64,000 nucleotides of DNA, taken from NCBI GenBank assembly GCA_934394435.1, contig CAKRRN010000008.1, positions 1 through 64,000 of the forward strand, in the 5' to 3' direction. Source of the stretch: an uncultured Bacteroidaceae bacterium. GTDB taxonomy: Bacteria > Bacteroidota > Bacteroidia > Bacteroidales > Bacteroidaceae. The notes under the pieces are model-generated. The model did not search any database, had not been told where the DNA came from, and worked only from the letters and a program-made list of their open reading frames with translations. This document shows positions 51,903 through 60,196 of the stretch, one piece after another. Every line of letters starts with the position of its first letter. Positions within the stretch are counted from its first letter, which is position 1. A program made the translations under genes and the position numbers.

Positions 51903-53270
51903 TCACACGTATTTCTCTATTTGACTGAGATTCTTCTGCACATCCTCGTCCGTCAACTCATAGTTCTGCAACGAGCCAGAGAGGTATTGGTCATAAGCTG
52001 TCATATCTATAAGTCCGTGACCAGAGAGATTAAAGAGAATCACCTTCTCCTCACCCGACTCCTTGCACTTCTCTGCCTCGTTCACGGCTGCCGCTATGGC
52101 ATGGCAACTCTCTGGAGCAGGAATGATACCCTCAGCACGAGCAAAAAGCATACCTGCCTTAAAGGAGTCGAGCTGCTTGATGTCCATAGCCTCCATCAGT
52201 CCGTCTTTAAGCAACTGGCTCACGATGACGCCTGCGCCATGATAGCGCAAGCCACCTGCATGTATGTTTGCAGGCATAAAGTTGTGACCCAGTGTGTACA
52301 TGGGCAACAAAGGAGTGTACCCTGCCACATCGCCAAAGTCATATTGGAAGACTCCATGGGTCAACTTAGGACAGCTGGCTGGCTCGGCTGCCACGAAACG
52401 AGTATGCTTCCCTTCCAGAATATTATGACGCATAAAGGGAAACGAAATACCACCGAAATTCGAACCACCACCAAAACAGCCTATCACCACATCAGGATAC
52501 TCACCTGCCTTCTGCATCTGTTTCTCTGCCTCTAGACCGATAATGGTCTGATGCAGGGTTACATGGCTCAATACTGACCCAAGCGTATACTTGCAGTTGG
52601 GAGTGTTCATGGCAAGTTCTATGGCCTCCGAGATGGCAGTCCCCAGCGAGCCTTGATTGTTGGGGTCCTTAGTCAAGATATCCTTACCTGCACGAGTCGA
52701 CATAGATGGCGAGGCTGTCACCTGCGCACCGTACGTCTGCATGATGCTGCGTCGGTAAGGCTTCTGGTTGTAAGAGATCTTCACCTGATAGACAGCAGCC
52801 TCCAAACCAAACACGCGCGCGGCATAACTGAGTGCTGCACCCCATTGTCCAGCACCTGTCTCAGTGGTGACATTGGTCACGCCCTGCTTCTTGCAGTAAT
52901 AAGCCTGTGCTAAAGCAGAATTCAGCTTATGCGATCCCACGGGACTGACACTCTCGTTTTTGAAATAGATATGAGCAGGCGTACCCAATGCCTTCTCCAG
53001 CCCATAAGCACGCACCAAAGGAGTAGAACGATAATACTTATACATATCTCTCACTTCCTCTGGAATGTCTATCCACGCATGCGTCTGATCCAACTCCTGT
53101 CTAGCCAATTCCTCAGCGAAAATAGGAAACAGATCCTCAGCCTTCAAGGGTTGCTTGGTGGCAGGATTCAATGGGGGCAAAGGCTTATTCACCATATCCG
53201 CCTGTATGTTATACCACTGTGTAGGTATCTCTTCTTCCGTCAGAAAAAAACGCTTCTGCTTATTGCTCAT
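51903..53270 (-). CDS. Tryptophan synthase beta chain, TrpB2 type
   Basis: A 455-aa PLP enzyme making tryptophan from indole and serine. Motifs: RSTPLVRAYGLEKAL, PLP lysine in SPVGSHKLNSA, TETGAGQWGAALSYAA and the glycine loop GCFGGGSNFGG. Length and the N-terminal extension fit TrpB2 rather than TrpB1. No trpA or other trp genes adjoin, as is common for TrpB2, so it may recycle free indole. ATG 53270 is chosen over the upstream TTG. A possible -7 box TAAATTTG lies at 53330-53337. Confidence 0.92.
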   Translation of the reverse strand: MSNKQKRFFLTEEEIPTQWYNIQADMVNKPLPPLNPATKQPLKAEDLFPIFAEELARQELDQTHAWIDIPEEVRDMYKYYRSTPLVRAYGLEKALGTPAHIYFKNESVSPVGSHKLNSALAQAYYCKKQGVTNVTTETGAGQWGAALSYAARVFGLEAAVYQVKISYNQKPYRRSIMQTYGAQVTASPSMSTRAGKDILTKDPNNQGSLGTAISEAIELAMNTPNCKYTLGSVLSHVTLHQTIIGLEAEKQMQKAGEYPDVVIGCFGGGSNFGGISFPFMRHNILEGKHTRFVAAEPASCPKLTHGVFQYDFGDVAGYTPLLPMYTLGHNFMPANIHAGGLRYHGAGVIVSQLLKDGLMEAMDIKQLDSFKAGMLFARAEGIIPAPESCHAIAAAVNEAEKCKESGEEKVILFNLSGHGLIDMTAYDQYLSGSLQNYELTDEDVQKNLSQIEKYV

Positions 53271-53286
53271 ATCTCTCAACTTTAAT

Positions 53287-53822
53287 TATATATTCACACA
53301 GGATTATACACCGTAAGTGTAACGCACTACAAATTTACAAAATTATAAGCAAACATAAGCATTCCTCTGCCTATTTTTAATCTTCAGCCTACCATTTAGT
53401 GAGTCCCTACATTTTGCAACATATAAAAGTTTTATTGGACTGCATTTTTTAGAACTTCAATATTTAGAACTCCGATATTTCATTTTTACCTTTCACAAAG
53501 TACATTCCGTACATATTGCGTTGGATTAGATTATTTAATTCAAATTAAAATCCTTTTATCAATTCTTTAAATTCGAAAACAACAATATCCGAACTTTGTC
53601 TGCTAACGGTTTTCTTTTCATACTTGACGATATTTCCAGCCCATCTTGTGGATTTCAAATCGGCTTTATTACGTTAACGATGATGTCCGCAGAAGATATC
53701 CTTGCATTTCTTGAGATGAAAGAAGAATCCATCTGTCTGATTTGTATCTTTACTTTGGTCTATGTTTCACCGAACCTCATTCGTTTGTTTTCCCTTCCAT
53801 TCCCGTATCATTTCCGCTTCGT
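53287..53822. other. AT-rich noncoding stretch upstream of trpB2
   Basis: No credible gene. A weak plus-strand frame (53596-53835, TTG start) has no family likeness. The minus-strand box TAAATTTG (53330-53337) is probably the trpB2 promoter. Confidence 0.5.
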
Positions 53823-53954
53823 GATAGGAGCTTGATAGGAGAATGATAGGAGAACGATAGGAGAACGATAGGAGAACGATAGGAGAATGATACGGAAACG
53901 ATACGGAAACGATACGGAAACGATACGGAAACGATACGGAAACGATACCAAACT
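53823..53954. repeat. Tandem array of 11-bp units in two blocks
   Basis: Twelve consecutive 11-bp units. The first six are GATAGGAGAAC or close variants (53823-53888). The next five are identical GATACGGAAAC (53889-53943), and the last is degenerate (53944-53954). There are no spacers, so it is not CRISPR. Frames through it encode repetitive peptides and are not credible genes. Confidence 0.95.
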
Positions 53955-54244
53955 CATACATAGAGAAGATGGCAACTATTTTATGGCTATAGCCACAATG
54001 TGTACACAAGGACCAAATACCCCTGTGTTGCAAAAGTACATGAAAGCCGATATTAGAATTATCGTCAGCAATAAACCGTTATGGAAACAGGTATTTGAAC
54101 AAAATTTGTAAGTAAACAAAATGACACTTTGTAACAGCCCCTAATAGGACTTGCCACAAAGTGTCGTTTTTGTGAAGCGGGACTATAACGTGTACCCAAA
54201 TATTAGGTGCTATTTCTAACTTTTGGGATTTAACCAGAGGTTAT
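53955..54244. other. Noncoding stretch between the tandem array and the small lipoprotein gene
   Basis: About 290 bp with no gene seen. A short inverted pair, ATGACACTTTGT and ACAAAGTGTCGT, near 54120-54167 could form a hairpin. Confidence 0.4.
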
Positions 54245-54628
54245 CTATTTGCTATTTTGTGGAGTAAGCATATCTGTAATCTTCTTGTCAGACCGATAGT
54301 ATCGTTCATTTTTGAAAGTCAGATAGTTGTCACCTAAAACACCTTCCTTTATACCAATTATAAGTTTCTGCCCTACTACTCTATATTGTAGTTTTTCTAT
54401 CAGTCGCAAAACCTTTGAATTATCATCAAGAGCATAGTATTCAACAGTTTCTTTACCGAAGTATAAGGCTGCAGCACTACCATCATTAACATTCTCCTCA
54501 CTAGCAAATTGATGTATCCAAACTGTTCCTGTCAAGGAACGTGAGTCTTCCTCATTCTTGTCGCAAGAGGACATAATGCATAGTATTGATAGAAATAACA
54601 AATATAAGTATTTTCTAATTTTCCCCAT
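54245..54628 (-). CDS. Small lipoprotein of unknown function
   Basis: A 127-aa predicted lipoprotein: basic start MGKIRKYLYLLFLSILC, lipobox ending IMSSC (Cys about 22), then DKNEEDSRS. The rest looks like a small beta-rich domain (TGTVWIHQFASEEN, YLTFKNERYYRSD), as in many Bacteroidetes lipocalin-like lipoproteins. It is a lone gene in a repeat-rich, AT-rich gap, possibly acquired. ATG 54628 is preferred to 54655, which would add nine residues before the signal peptide. Confidence 0.75.
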   Translation of the reverse strand: MGKIRKYLYLLFLSILCIMSSCDKNEEDSRSLTGTVWIHQFASEENVNDGSAAALYFGKETVEYYALDDNSKVLRLIEKLQYRVVGQKLIIGIKEGVLGDNYLTFKNERYYRSDKKITDMLTPQNSK

Positions 54629-54800
54629 AATTTGAATTTTCTTTAATTCTACCATTTTGTTACTTTTTTGATTAAACTTAATTTTTTTTCGAGTGCAAAA
54701 TTATAATGTTATTATTGTCCATGCAAGTACAATCATCATGGGTCGGAGAAATTGAGGCATGAATCCCTATAAATCGCCGATGAACCTTATCCAACTACCC

Positions 54801-54991
54801 TACGAATCGTTCATAGGCGAAAATATTAGTCTTTTTTTCGAGCAGATTGTTTTCTGACGTGTCAAAGGCATAGTGGGCTATGTCAAAACAAGTCTGGAAA
54901 CAAGATGCCGGAAGAAAGGCTGATAGGGATTGGTAAGAACCATCCATCAGCAGGAATGGGTTCTTTGTTTCGGTCTAATGACCGATTTGGG
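54801..54991. mobile_element. MITE copy 3, diverged left end
   Basis: From about 54838 to 54991 it matches copy 2 in opposite orientation, including the hairpin region and the right end TCTAATGACCGATTTGGG. The left end is degenerate (AATCGTTCATAGG in place of AATCGGTCATTAG) and no target duplication is evident, so this copy is old or rearranged. Confidence 0.7.
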
Positions 54992-55086
54992 TTAAATCTA
55001 TCACTTACAAAAATAGGTAGTTTTTGGCCGGAATAGAAACCCTGACTAACAAAACACGAAAATCCAAGCTTATAGGATACATTGAA

Positions 55087-55148
55087 AAGTATCTTAAGAT
55101 ACTTCGCAAAGTATCCTAAGATACTTGGCCATGTATCTTAGGATACTT
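55087..55148. repeat. Array of three palindromes near the nucleoside phosphorylase gene
   Basis: AAGTATCTTAAGATACTT (perfect 18-bp palindrome, 55087-55104), AAGTATCCTAAGATACTT (55109-55126) and TATCTTAGGATACTT (55134-55148), separated by 4-7 bp. It lies just past the 3' end of the minus-strand phosphorylase gene and about 95 bp from MITE copy 3. Confidence 0.9.
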
Positions 55149-55236
55149 TATGAGACTATTTTTTCATCCATCAGAACAATTCCAACGGAACGTCTGGTGT
55201 CACCAGATTTGCTACTTTATCGGAGAGGAAGAGACT

Positions 55237-56106
55237 TCAGATACGATCAAGCACTTCTTTTATCAAAGTGTCTATAGTACTTTTGTAGCCCACATTTGCC
55301 TCTTTTGCCACACGATTGGCAATCACCATGCAACAGGTGGTGGCTCTGTGACCAAGAAGTTTACTCAAACCGGCAAGAGCTGAAGACTCCATCTCGAAGT
55401 TGGTTATCCGCAGTCCCTCATACTCGAAGCACTCCACCTTGGCATTCTGATCGGGATCTGCCAATGGAATACGGAGTCTGCGCCCCTGAGGACCATAAAA
55501 ACCGCCACAGGCAATGGTGATGCCATGTACCATATCCTCGCCTGCTATGCGTGCGGTCAACTCTGGATCTGCCTCGATAACATAGGGAGCACACAGAAGC
55601 GGATTCCAATGCATATGCTCCGTAAAGGCTTTCTCAAGCGCAAGATCACACACCTCATTACGCCCAGCATAGAAATTGAGTAAACCGTCAAAACCGATAC
55701 TCTTCTCGCTGATAATGAACGTGCCAACGGGCGTATAAGGCTGTAGACCTCCACACGTGCCCACACGTACAATCTCCAACGAGGTTTTCTCCGTTTTCTC
55801 CGTACGGCTGTTGAAATCGATATTTACCAAGGCATCTAGTTCGTTTACAACAATATCAATATTGTCACAACCGATACCCGTGCTCACAACCGAAATTCTC
55901 TTTCCTTGATACATTCCTGTCACAGAATGAAACTCGCGGCTCTGTACCTCCATCTCCAAGTCTGTAAGATGTGAGGCTACAAGACTCACCCTGCCTGGAT
56001 CACCAACCAGAATGACCTTTTGTGCAAGTTGCTCTGGTCTTAGATGTAAATGGAAAACGCTACCATCCTGATTGAGGATGAATTCAGATTCTTCAAATCG
56101 TCTCAT
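55237..56106 (-). CDS. Nucleoside phosphorylase (PNP/UDP family)
   Basis: A 289-aa enzyme that splits nucleosides with phosphate into base and (deoxy)ribose-1-phosphate. Motifs: VILVGDPGRVSLVASHL, ISVVSTGIGCDNIDIVVNEL, VRVGTCGGLQPYTPVGTFIISE and FEMESSALAGLSKLLGH with the ribose-binding Met-Glu. It resembles uridine phosphorylase-like members. Together with the NupG-type transporter it would serve nucleoside salvage. Confidence 0.92.
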   Translation of the reverse strand: MRRFEESEFILNQDGSVFHLHLRPEQLAQKVILVGDPGRVSLVASHLTDLEMEVQSREFHSVTGMYQGKRISVVSTGIGCDNIDIVVNELDALVNIDFNSRTEKTEKTSLEIVRVGTCGGLQPYTPVGTFIISEKSIGFDGLLNFYAGRNEVCDLALEKAFTEHMHWNPLLCAPYVIEADPELTARIAGEDMVHGITIACGGFYGPQGRRLRIPLADPDQNAKVECFEYEGLRITNFEMESSALAGLSKLLGHRATTCCMVIANRVAKEANVGYKSTIDTLIKEVLDRI

Positions 56107-56156
56107 GGTGCTATAGGTATTTTATTTTGTTTCTTTTTTTTGTAAAGGAGTCAGAC

Positions 56157-57407
56157 TTACTTCTCGAGCTCAGTCTTGCGCAAGAGTTTCTCTTGCTTCC
56201 TCATGTCAGCCTGTTGCTGTTCGAACTTAGCTTCCAGAATGCGAATCTGAGGAGCAAGTGTCGCCTTGTTGGGCTTGCTTGCCTGTGCATACTGGTCGCG
56301 AAGCTTCTGCAGTTCGGTAGCCGTCTTCTCGGTCTCCTTACGCGATTCAAGCAGCCATGACATCATCTCACGCGCCTTAGCGTTATGGAAATCATCAAGA
56401 GTCTGGCAGATGTGACTGTCGTTGACCACGAAATAGAAGTCTCCCTTCTTTTCAGAATGCGTCCCCTCTCCCTTCAGCGAACTAAGTCTCTGCTGCGCCT
56501 GCTTCACCATCTTCTGATCTGTCCATGTATCACGAATACTGGCTATGCGTGCTAGACTTCTCAACTGGAACTCTTCTACAGCCCCTTCCTCATACGTTCT
56601 GCGTGTCTCGTTGGGAATGAAAGTATACAGGCACACGTAGCCCTCAGCCTGGTTACGGTCTGTGGCAAACCATCCAAGATTATTGAACTCATCTATGGCA
56701 AAGAGATAATCATTTGCAGGAGAATTGAAAGGCATTCCCAGATTTTCGGGCGTCAGATATTTGTGCTCATCTGCATCATAACGAGTCATATAAATGTCGT
56801 ACCCCCCTAGACTCTCCTCATTCTGCGCAGCAAAATAGAGTGTCTGTCCGTCAGAAAGCATAAAGGGGTAGTTCAGATTATCCTCGTCATCATCGTCAAT
56901 GCCGCGCAAAGGAGAAGGCTTCGACCACTCATCGCCATTCAAGACACTCTCATAAAGTTTCAGCACACCACCCTTGTCGAGTGCAGAAAACACTATCTTA
57001 TTCTTCAACTGGTTTTCAAACACCACACAGTCAGGCGCATCCTTCTTTCCGAAATAATGCTCATAAGTATCTACCGTTCCGCTCTCCGAACCAAGTGTAA
57101 GAGCCTCGAGCAACTTCGATTTGGAGAGCACCAGACTGTCGATGATAGTCACACGCTCCGTGGCATGTAACTTCACGCTGTTCTTCTGTGCCACCTCCAA
57201 CAGACTATCCTCTGTCTCTGTTGACTTTCTTTTCTTTTCAAGCAAATTTATTTTCTGTTGCAGAAGCTCCTCGGCCTTCGTAAAATCGTATTGCAACATA
57301 GCCTCCCTAATGGGCGCATCAAGTTCCTCAGCGCTAACCTTTCCCCTCTGGGCAGAAACATTAGCACAACACACTGAGAATATAGCTGCTAACAGATACT
57401 TATTCAT
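56157..57407 (-). CDS. Exported PD40/WD40-like propeller protein with C-terminal coiled coil
   Basis: A 416-aa protein with a signal peptide (about residues 1-19, ending VSA-Q), an N-terminal helical region (30-110) and a central part with PD40-like blades (NYPFMLSDGQTLYFAAQNEESLGGYDIYMTRYD). The last 70 residues are charged, coiled-coil forming (Lys/Glu/Gln-rich). Such proteins bind cell-envelope or peptidoglycan partners in this phylum; the exact role is unknown. Confidence 0.8.
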   Translation of the reverse strand: MNKYLLAAIFSVCCANVSAQRGKVSAEELDAPIREAMLQYDFTKAEELLQQKINLLEKKRKSTETEDSLLEVAQKNSVKLHATERVTIIDSLVLSKSKLLEALTLGSESGTVDTYEHYFGKKDAPDCVVFENQLKNKIVFSALDKGGVLKLYESVLNGDEWSKPSPLRGIDDDDEDNLNYPFMLSDGQTLYFAAQNEESLGGYDIYMTRYDADEHKYLTPENLGMPFNSPANDYLFAIDEFNNLGWFATDRNQAEGYVCLYTFIPNETRRTYEEGAVEEFQLRSLARIASIRDTWTDQKMVKQAQQRLSSLKGEGTHSEKKGDFYFVVNDSHICQTLDDFHNAKAREMMSWLLESRKETEKTATELQKLRDQYAQASKPNKATLAPQIRILEAKFEQQQADMRKQEKLLRKTELEK

Positions 57408-57411
57408 TCTT

Positions 57412-57777
57412 TCACTTAAATATAAAATAGACTGCCAAAACTAAGCAAACCATAGCCGCAAGGTGGTTCCAATGCAACTGCTGCCCCTGAAACAAGACAT
57501 TGGCAACCAAGCAAAAGACCACAAGCGAGATAACCTCTTGGATAATTTTGAGCTGCATAAGCGTAAACGGACCACCATTCCCCTCGAAGCCAATTCTGTT
57601 GGCTGGCACCTGGAAACAATACTCCAAAAAGGCAATACCCCAGGAAAAAGCGATAACAGCGATGAGGGGCCACGATTTCGTGACTCCCACATCCTGCATC
57701 TTCAGATGGCCATACCAAGCCAAAGTCATAAAGAGGTTACTGCAAACGAGCAGTCCAACCGTCTGAATTCCTCTCAT
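57412..57777 (-). CDS. DUF486 family small multidrug-like membrane protein
   Basis: A 121-aa protein with four hydrophobic helices, beginning VGLLVCSNLFMTLAWYGHLK. It keeps the DUF486 stretch SWGIAFLEYCFQVPANRIGFEGNGG. DUF486 is related to the DMT superfamily; substrate unknown. It overlaps the fused glutamate-synthase gene by 4 bp (ATGA), so it is translationally coupled. Confidence 0.87.
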   Translation of the reverse strand: MRGIQTVGLLVCSNLFMTLAWYGHLKMQDVGVTKSWPLIAVIAFSWGIAFLEYCFQVPANRIGFEGNGGPFTLMQLKIIQEVISLVVFCLVANVLFQGQQLHWNHLAAMVCLVLAVYFIFK

Positions 57778-60149
57778 TTACCAATCAAATACTGATTCAT
57801 GGCTGCGGCAGCACGTCTGCCATCACCCATGGCAAGGATAACCGTAGCACCTCCACGCACGATATCGCCACCAGCAAATATCATGGGGATGTTGGTCTGC
57901 ATACCCTCGTTTACTACAATTGTATTCTTTCTGCCTAATTCCAGACCTTGTATAGAGGTGGGAACAATAGGATTGGGCGATACACCTACAGCCACAATAG
58001 CTTGATCTATGGCTATCGTCTCTGTGGCTCCAGGAATGGGTCGTGGACTTCTGCGACCAGAAGCATCTGGCTCGCCAAGCTCCATTTTCTGCAACACCAC
58101 CTCCGTAACATTGCCTTTCTCATCGGCATGATACTCGATAGGATTGTGCAGAGTAAGGAACTCTATACCCTCCTCTTTCGCATGCTTCACCTCCTCCAGT
58201 CGCGCAGGCATCTCTGCCTCGCTACGACGATAGGCAATAAACACACGCTCTGCACCCAAACGCTTAGCTGTTCGGCAACTATCCATAGCCGTGTTGCCAC
58301 CACCTACAACCATCACACTCTTGGCCTTGCGGATAGGAGTAGCATATGCAGGATTAGAGGCATCCATCAGATTCACACGAGTCAAATACTCGTTGGAGCT
58401 CATAATGCCATTGGAGTTCTCACCAGGGATACCCATAAAATTGGGAAGTCCGGCACCCGAACCAACAAAAATGCCCTGGAAGCCCTGCTGCTCCAGTTCG
58501 TCTACCGTGATGGTCTTGCCCACCACACAGTCTTTCTGGAACTTCACACCTATCTTCTCCAGATTGCTGATTTCCACATCTACAATCTTATTGGGCAAAC
58601 GGAATTCTGGGATACCATACTTCAGCACACCACCAATCTCATGCAAAGCCTCGAACACGGTCACATCATAGCCTGCCTTCGCCATGTCTCCAGCAAAACT
58701 CAGTCCGCTGGGTCCAGAACCGATAACAGCCACTTTCTTACCGTTCTTCTCTGCCACTTCGGGCAAAGCCATACATCCGCTCTCGCGCTCAAAGTCTGCG
58801 GCAAAACGCTCCAGGTTACCAATAGCCACAGCTGGCTCGTTCATCTTCAGATGTATACACTGGCTCTCACACTGCTTTTCCTGCGGACATACACGTCCGC
58901 ACACAGCTGGCAGAGCCGATGTGCTCTTCAAAACGCGAGCCGCATTCAGGAACTCTCCACGTTCGATATTCTTGATAAACGATGGAATATTGATACTCAC
59001 AGGACAGCCTTTCATACAGGTTGGATTAGCACAGTCCAGACATCTCTTTGCCTCGGTCATTGCCTGCTCCACAGTCAAGCCTTGATTCACCTCCTCAACA
59101 CGAGTGGTAGCACGATAAGTAGGATCTAATTCTGGCATCTTGCACCGCTCTATCTGAGTACGCTCCTTAGCTTTCATACTCTTGCGCAACTGCTCACGAT
59201 AGGGAGCCGAACGGTCTATCAGCTCTGCCACAGGTGTAGTGGTATCCATTTGCTCCACGCTCAAGGGAGCCACAGGAGCTTTCTCAGCCTTAGCTGATAC
59301 AACCTCCTCCGCAGGAGCTTCACCACGAAGTGCTCTCTGATAAGCCTCCATTGCAGCTAATTCCTCTGCCTTGAATGCACCACCACGCTGGAGCATCTCG
59401 TTAAAGTCCACCTGATGTCCGTCAAACTCAGGACCATCCACACAAACGAACTTGGTCTTGCCACCCACGCTGATACGACACGCACCACACATACCCGTAC
59501 CATCTACCATAATGGTATTGAGCGATACATCGGTGGGAATCTCATATTTCTTGGTCAGCAGGCAGCAGAACTTCATCATGATGGCAGGACCGATAGCAAA
59601 GCATTTATCCACCTTTTCACGCTGGATAACCTCTTCCATACCAACCGTCACCACACCCTGCTTGCCATAAGATCCATCATCTGTCATGATGATTACCTCG
59701 TCAGAACTCTTGCGCACCTCATCCTCAAGGATTATCAAGTCCTTACTGCGGCCAGCAATAACGCTTATCACACGGTTGCCAGCGGCCTTGAGAGCCTGAA
59801 TGATAGGCAACATAGGAGCAGTGCCCACACCACCTCCAGCACACAAGACTGTGCCATAGTTCTCGATATGAGTGGCCTTACCCAAAGGACCCACCACATC
59901 TGCAATATAATCACCTTCTTTGAGCGCACACAACTGACTGGTGCTCGCACCCACAGTTTGGATGACCAAAGTAATGGTGCCCTTCTGCACGTCGCTTCCT
60001 GCTATGGTAAGCGGAACACGCTCGCCCTTCTCGTCCACACGAACAATTACAAAATGTCCTGCACGACGTGCCTTGGCTATAAGAGGAGCTTCCACCTCCA
60101 GTTTGAACACCTTCTCCGAAAACTGTGTTTTGCTTATTATTTTATTCAT
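57774..60149 (-). CDS. Fused PyrK-like FAD/NAD subunit and GltD-like NADPH-dependent glutamate synthase small subunit
   Basis: A 791-aa flavoprotein. The N-terminal part (about 1-270) is an FNR-like oxidoreductase with a [2Fe-2S] motif CGACRISVGGKTKFVC. After a linker, the GltD-like part carries two cysteine clusters for [4Fe-4S] (CLDCANPTCMKGC and CGRVCPQEKQCESQC), FAD site VAVIGSGPSGLSFAGDM and NADPH site VMVVGGGNTAMDSCRTA. This fusion is standard in Bacteroidetes and resembles an NfnAB-type transhydrogenase; calling it glutamate synthase is only a family label. Confidence 0.9.
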   Translation of the reverse strand: MNKIISKTQFSEKVFKLEVEAPLIAKARRAGHFVIVRVDEKGERVPLTIAGSDVQKGTITLVIQTVGASTSQLCALKEGDYIADVVGPLGKATHIENYGTVLCAGGGVGTAPMLPIIQALKAAGNRVISVIAGRSKDLIILEDEVRKSSDEVIIMTDDGSYGKQGVVTVGMEEVIQREKVDKCFAIGPAIMMKFCCLLTKKYEIPTDVSLNTIMVDGTGMCGACRISVGGKTKFVCVDGPEFDGHQVDFNEMLQRGGAFKAEELAAMEAYQRALRGEAPAEEVVSAKAEKAPVAPLSVEQMDTTTPVAELIDRSAPYREQLRKSMKAKERTQIERCKMPELDPTYRATTRVEEVNQGLTVEQAMTEAKRCLDCANPTCMKGCPVSINIPSFIKNIERGEFLNAARVLKSTSALPAVCGRVCPQEKQCESQCIHLKMNEPAVAIGNLERFAADFERESGCMALPEVAEKNGKKVAVIGSGPSGLSFAGDMAKAGYDVTVFEALHEIGGVLKYGIPEFRLPNKIVDVEISNLEKIGVKFQKDCVVGKTITVDELEQQGFQGIFVGSGAGLPNFMGIPGENSNGIMSSNEYLTRVNLMDASNPAYATPIRKAKSVMVVGGGNTAMDSCRTAKRLGAERVFIAYRRSEAEMPARLEEVKHAKEEGIEFLTLHNPIEYHADEKGNVTEVVLQKMELGEPDASGRRSPRPIPGATETIAIDQAIVAVGVSPNPIVPTSIQGLELGRKNTIVVNEGMQTNIPMIFAGGDIVRGGATVILAMGDGRRAAAAMNQYLIGK

Positions 60150-60159
60150 CTGTCTGATT

Positions 60160-60192
60160 CTGTTGTTGGATGGTTGTTGGATGGTTGTTGGA
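60160..60192. repeat. Three tandem 11-bp repeats between serS and the fused gltD-like gene
   Basis: The unit TGGTTGTTGGA occurs about three times in the 47-bp gap between the serS stop and the fused gene's start. Its period of 11 bp equals that of the array at 53823, but the sequence is unrelated. Confidence 0.8.
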
Positions 60193-60196
60193 CAAT

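Noticed and set aside
53823..53954. Tandem array considered as CRISPR
   Set aside because: Units are 11 bp and contiguous, without spacers, and no cas genes are present.
53767..54111. Small open frames through the 11-bp tandem array on both strands (88 and 74 aa)
   Set aside because: Their sequence is only the translated repeat (RKRYGNDT or SFPYRF words) with no start signal or conserved part.
57948..59129. 393-aa plus-strand open frame opposite the fused PyrK-like/GltD gene
   Set aside because: It is His/Thr/Leu-rich antisense sequence; the minus strand carries conserved Fe-S and nucleotide-binding motifs.
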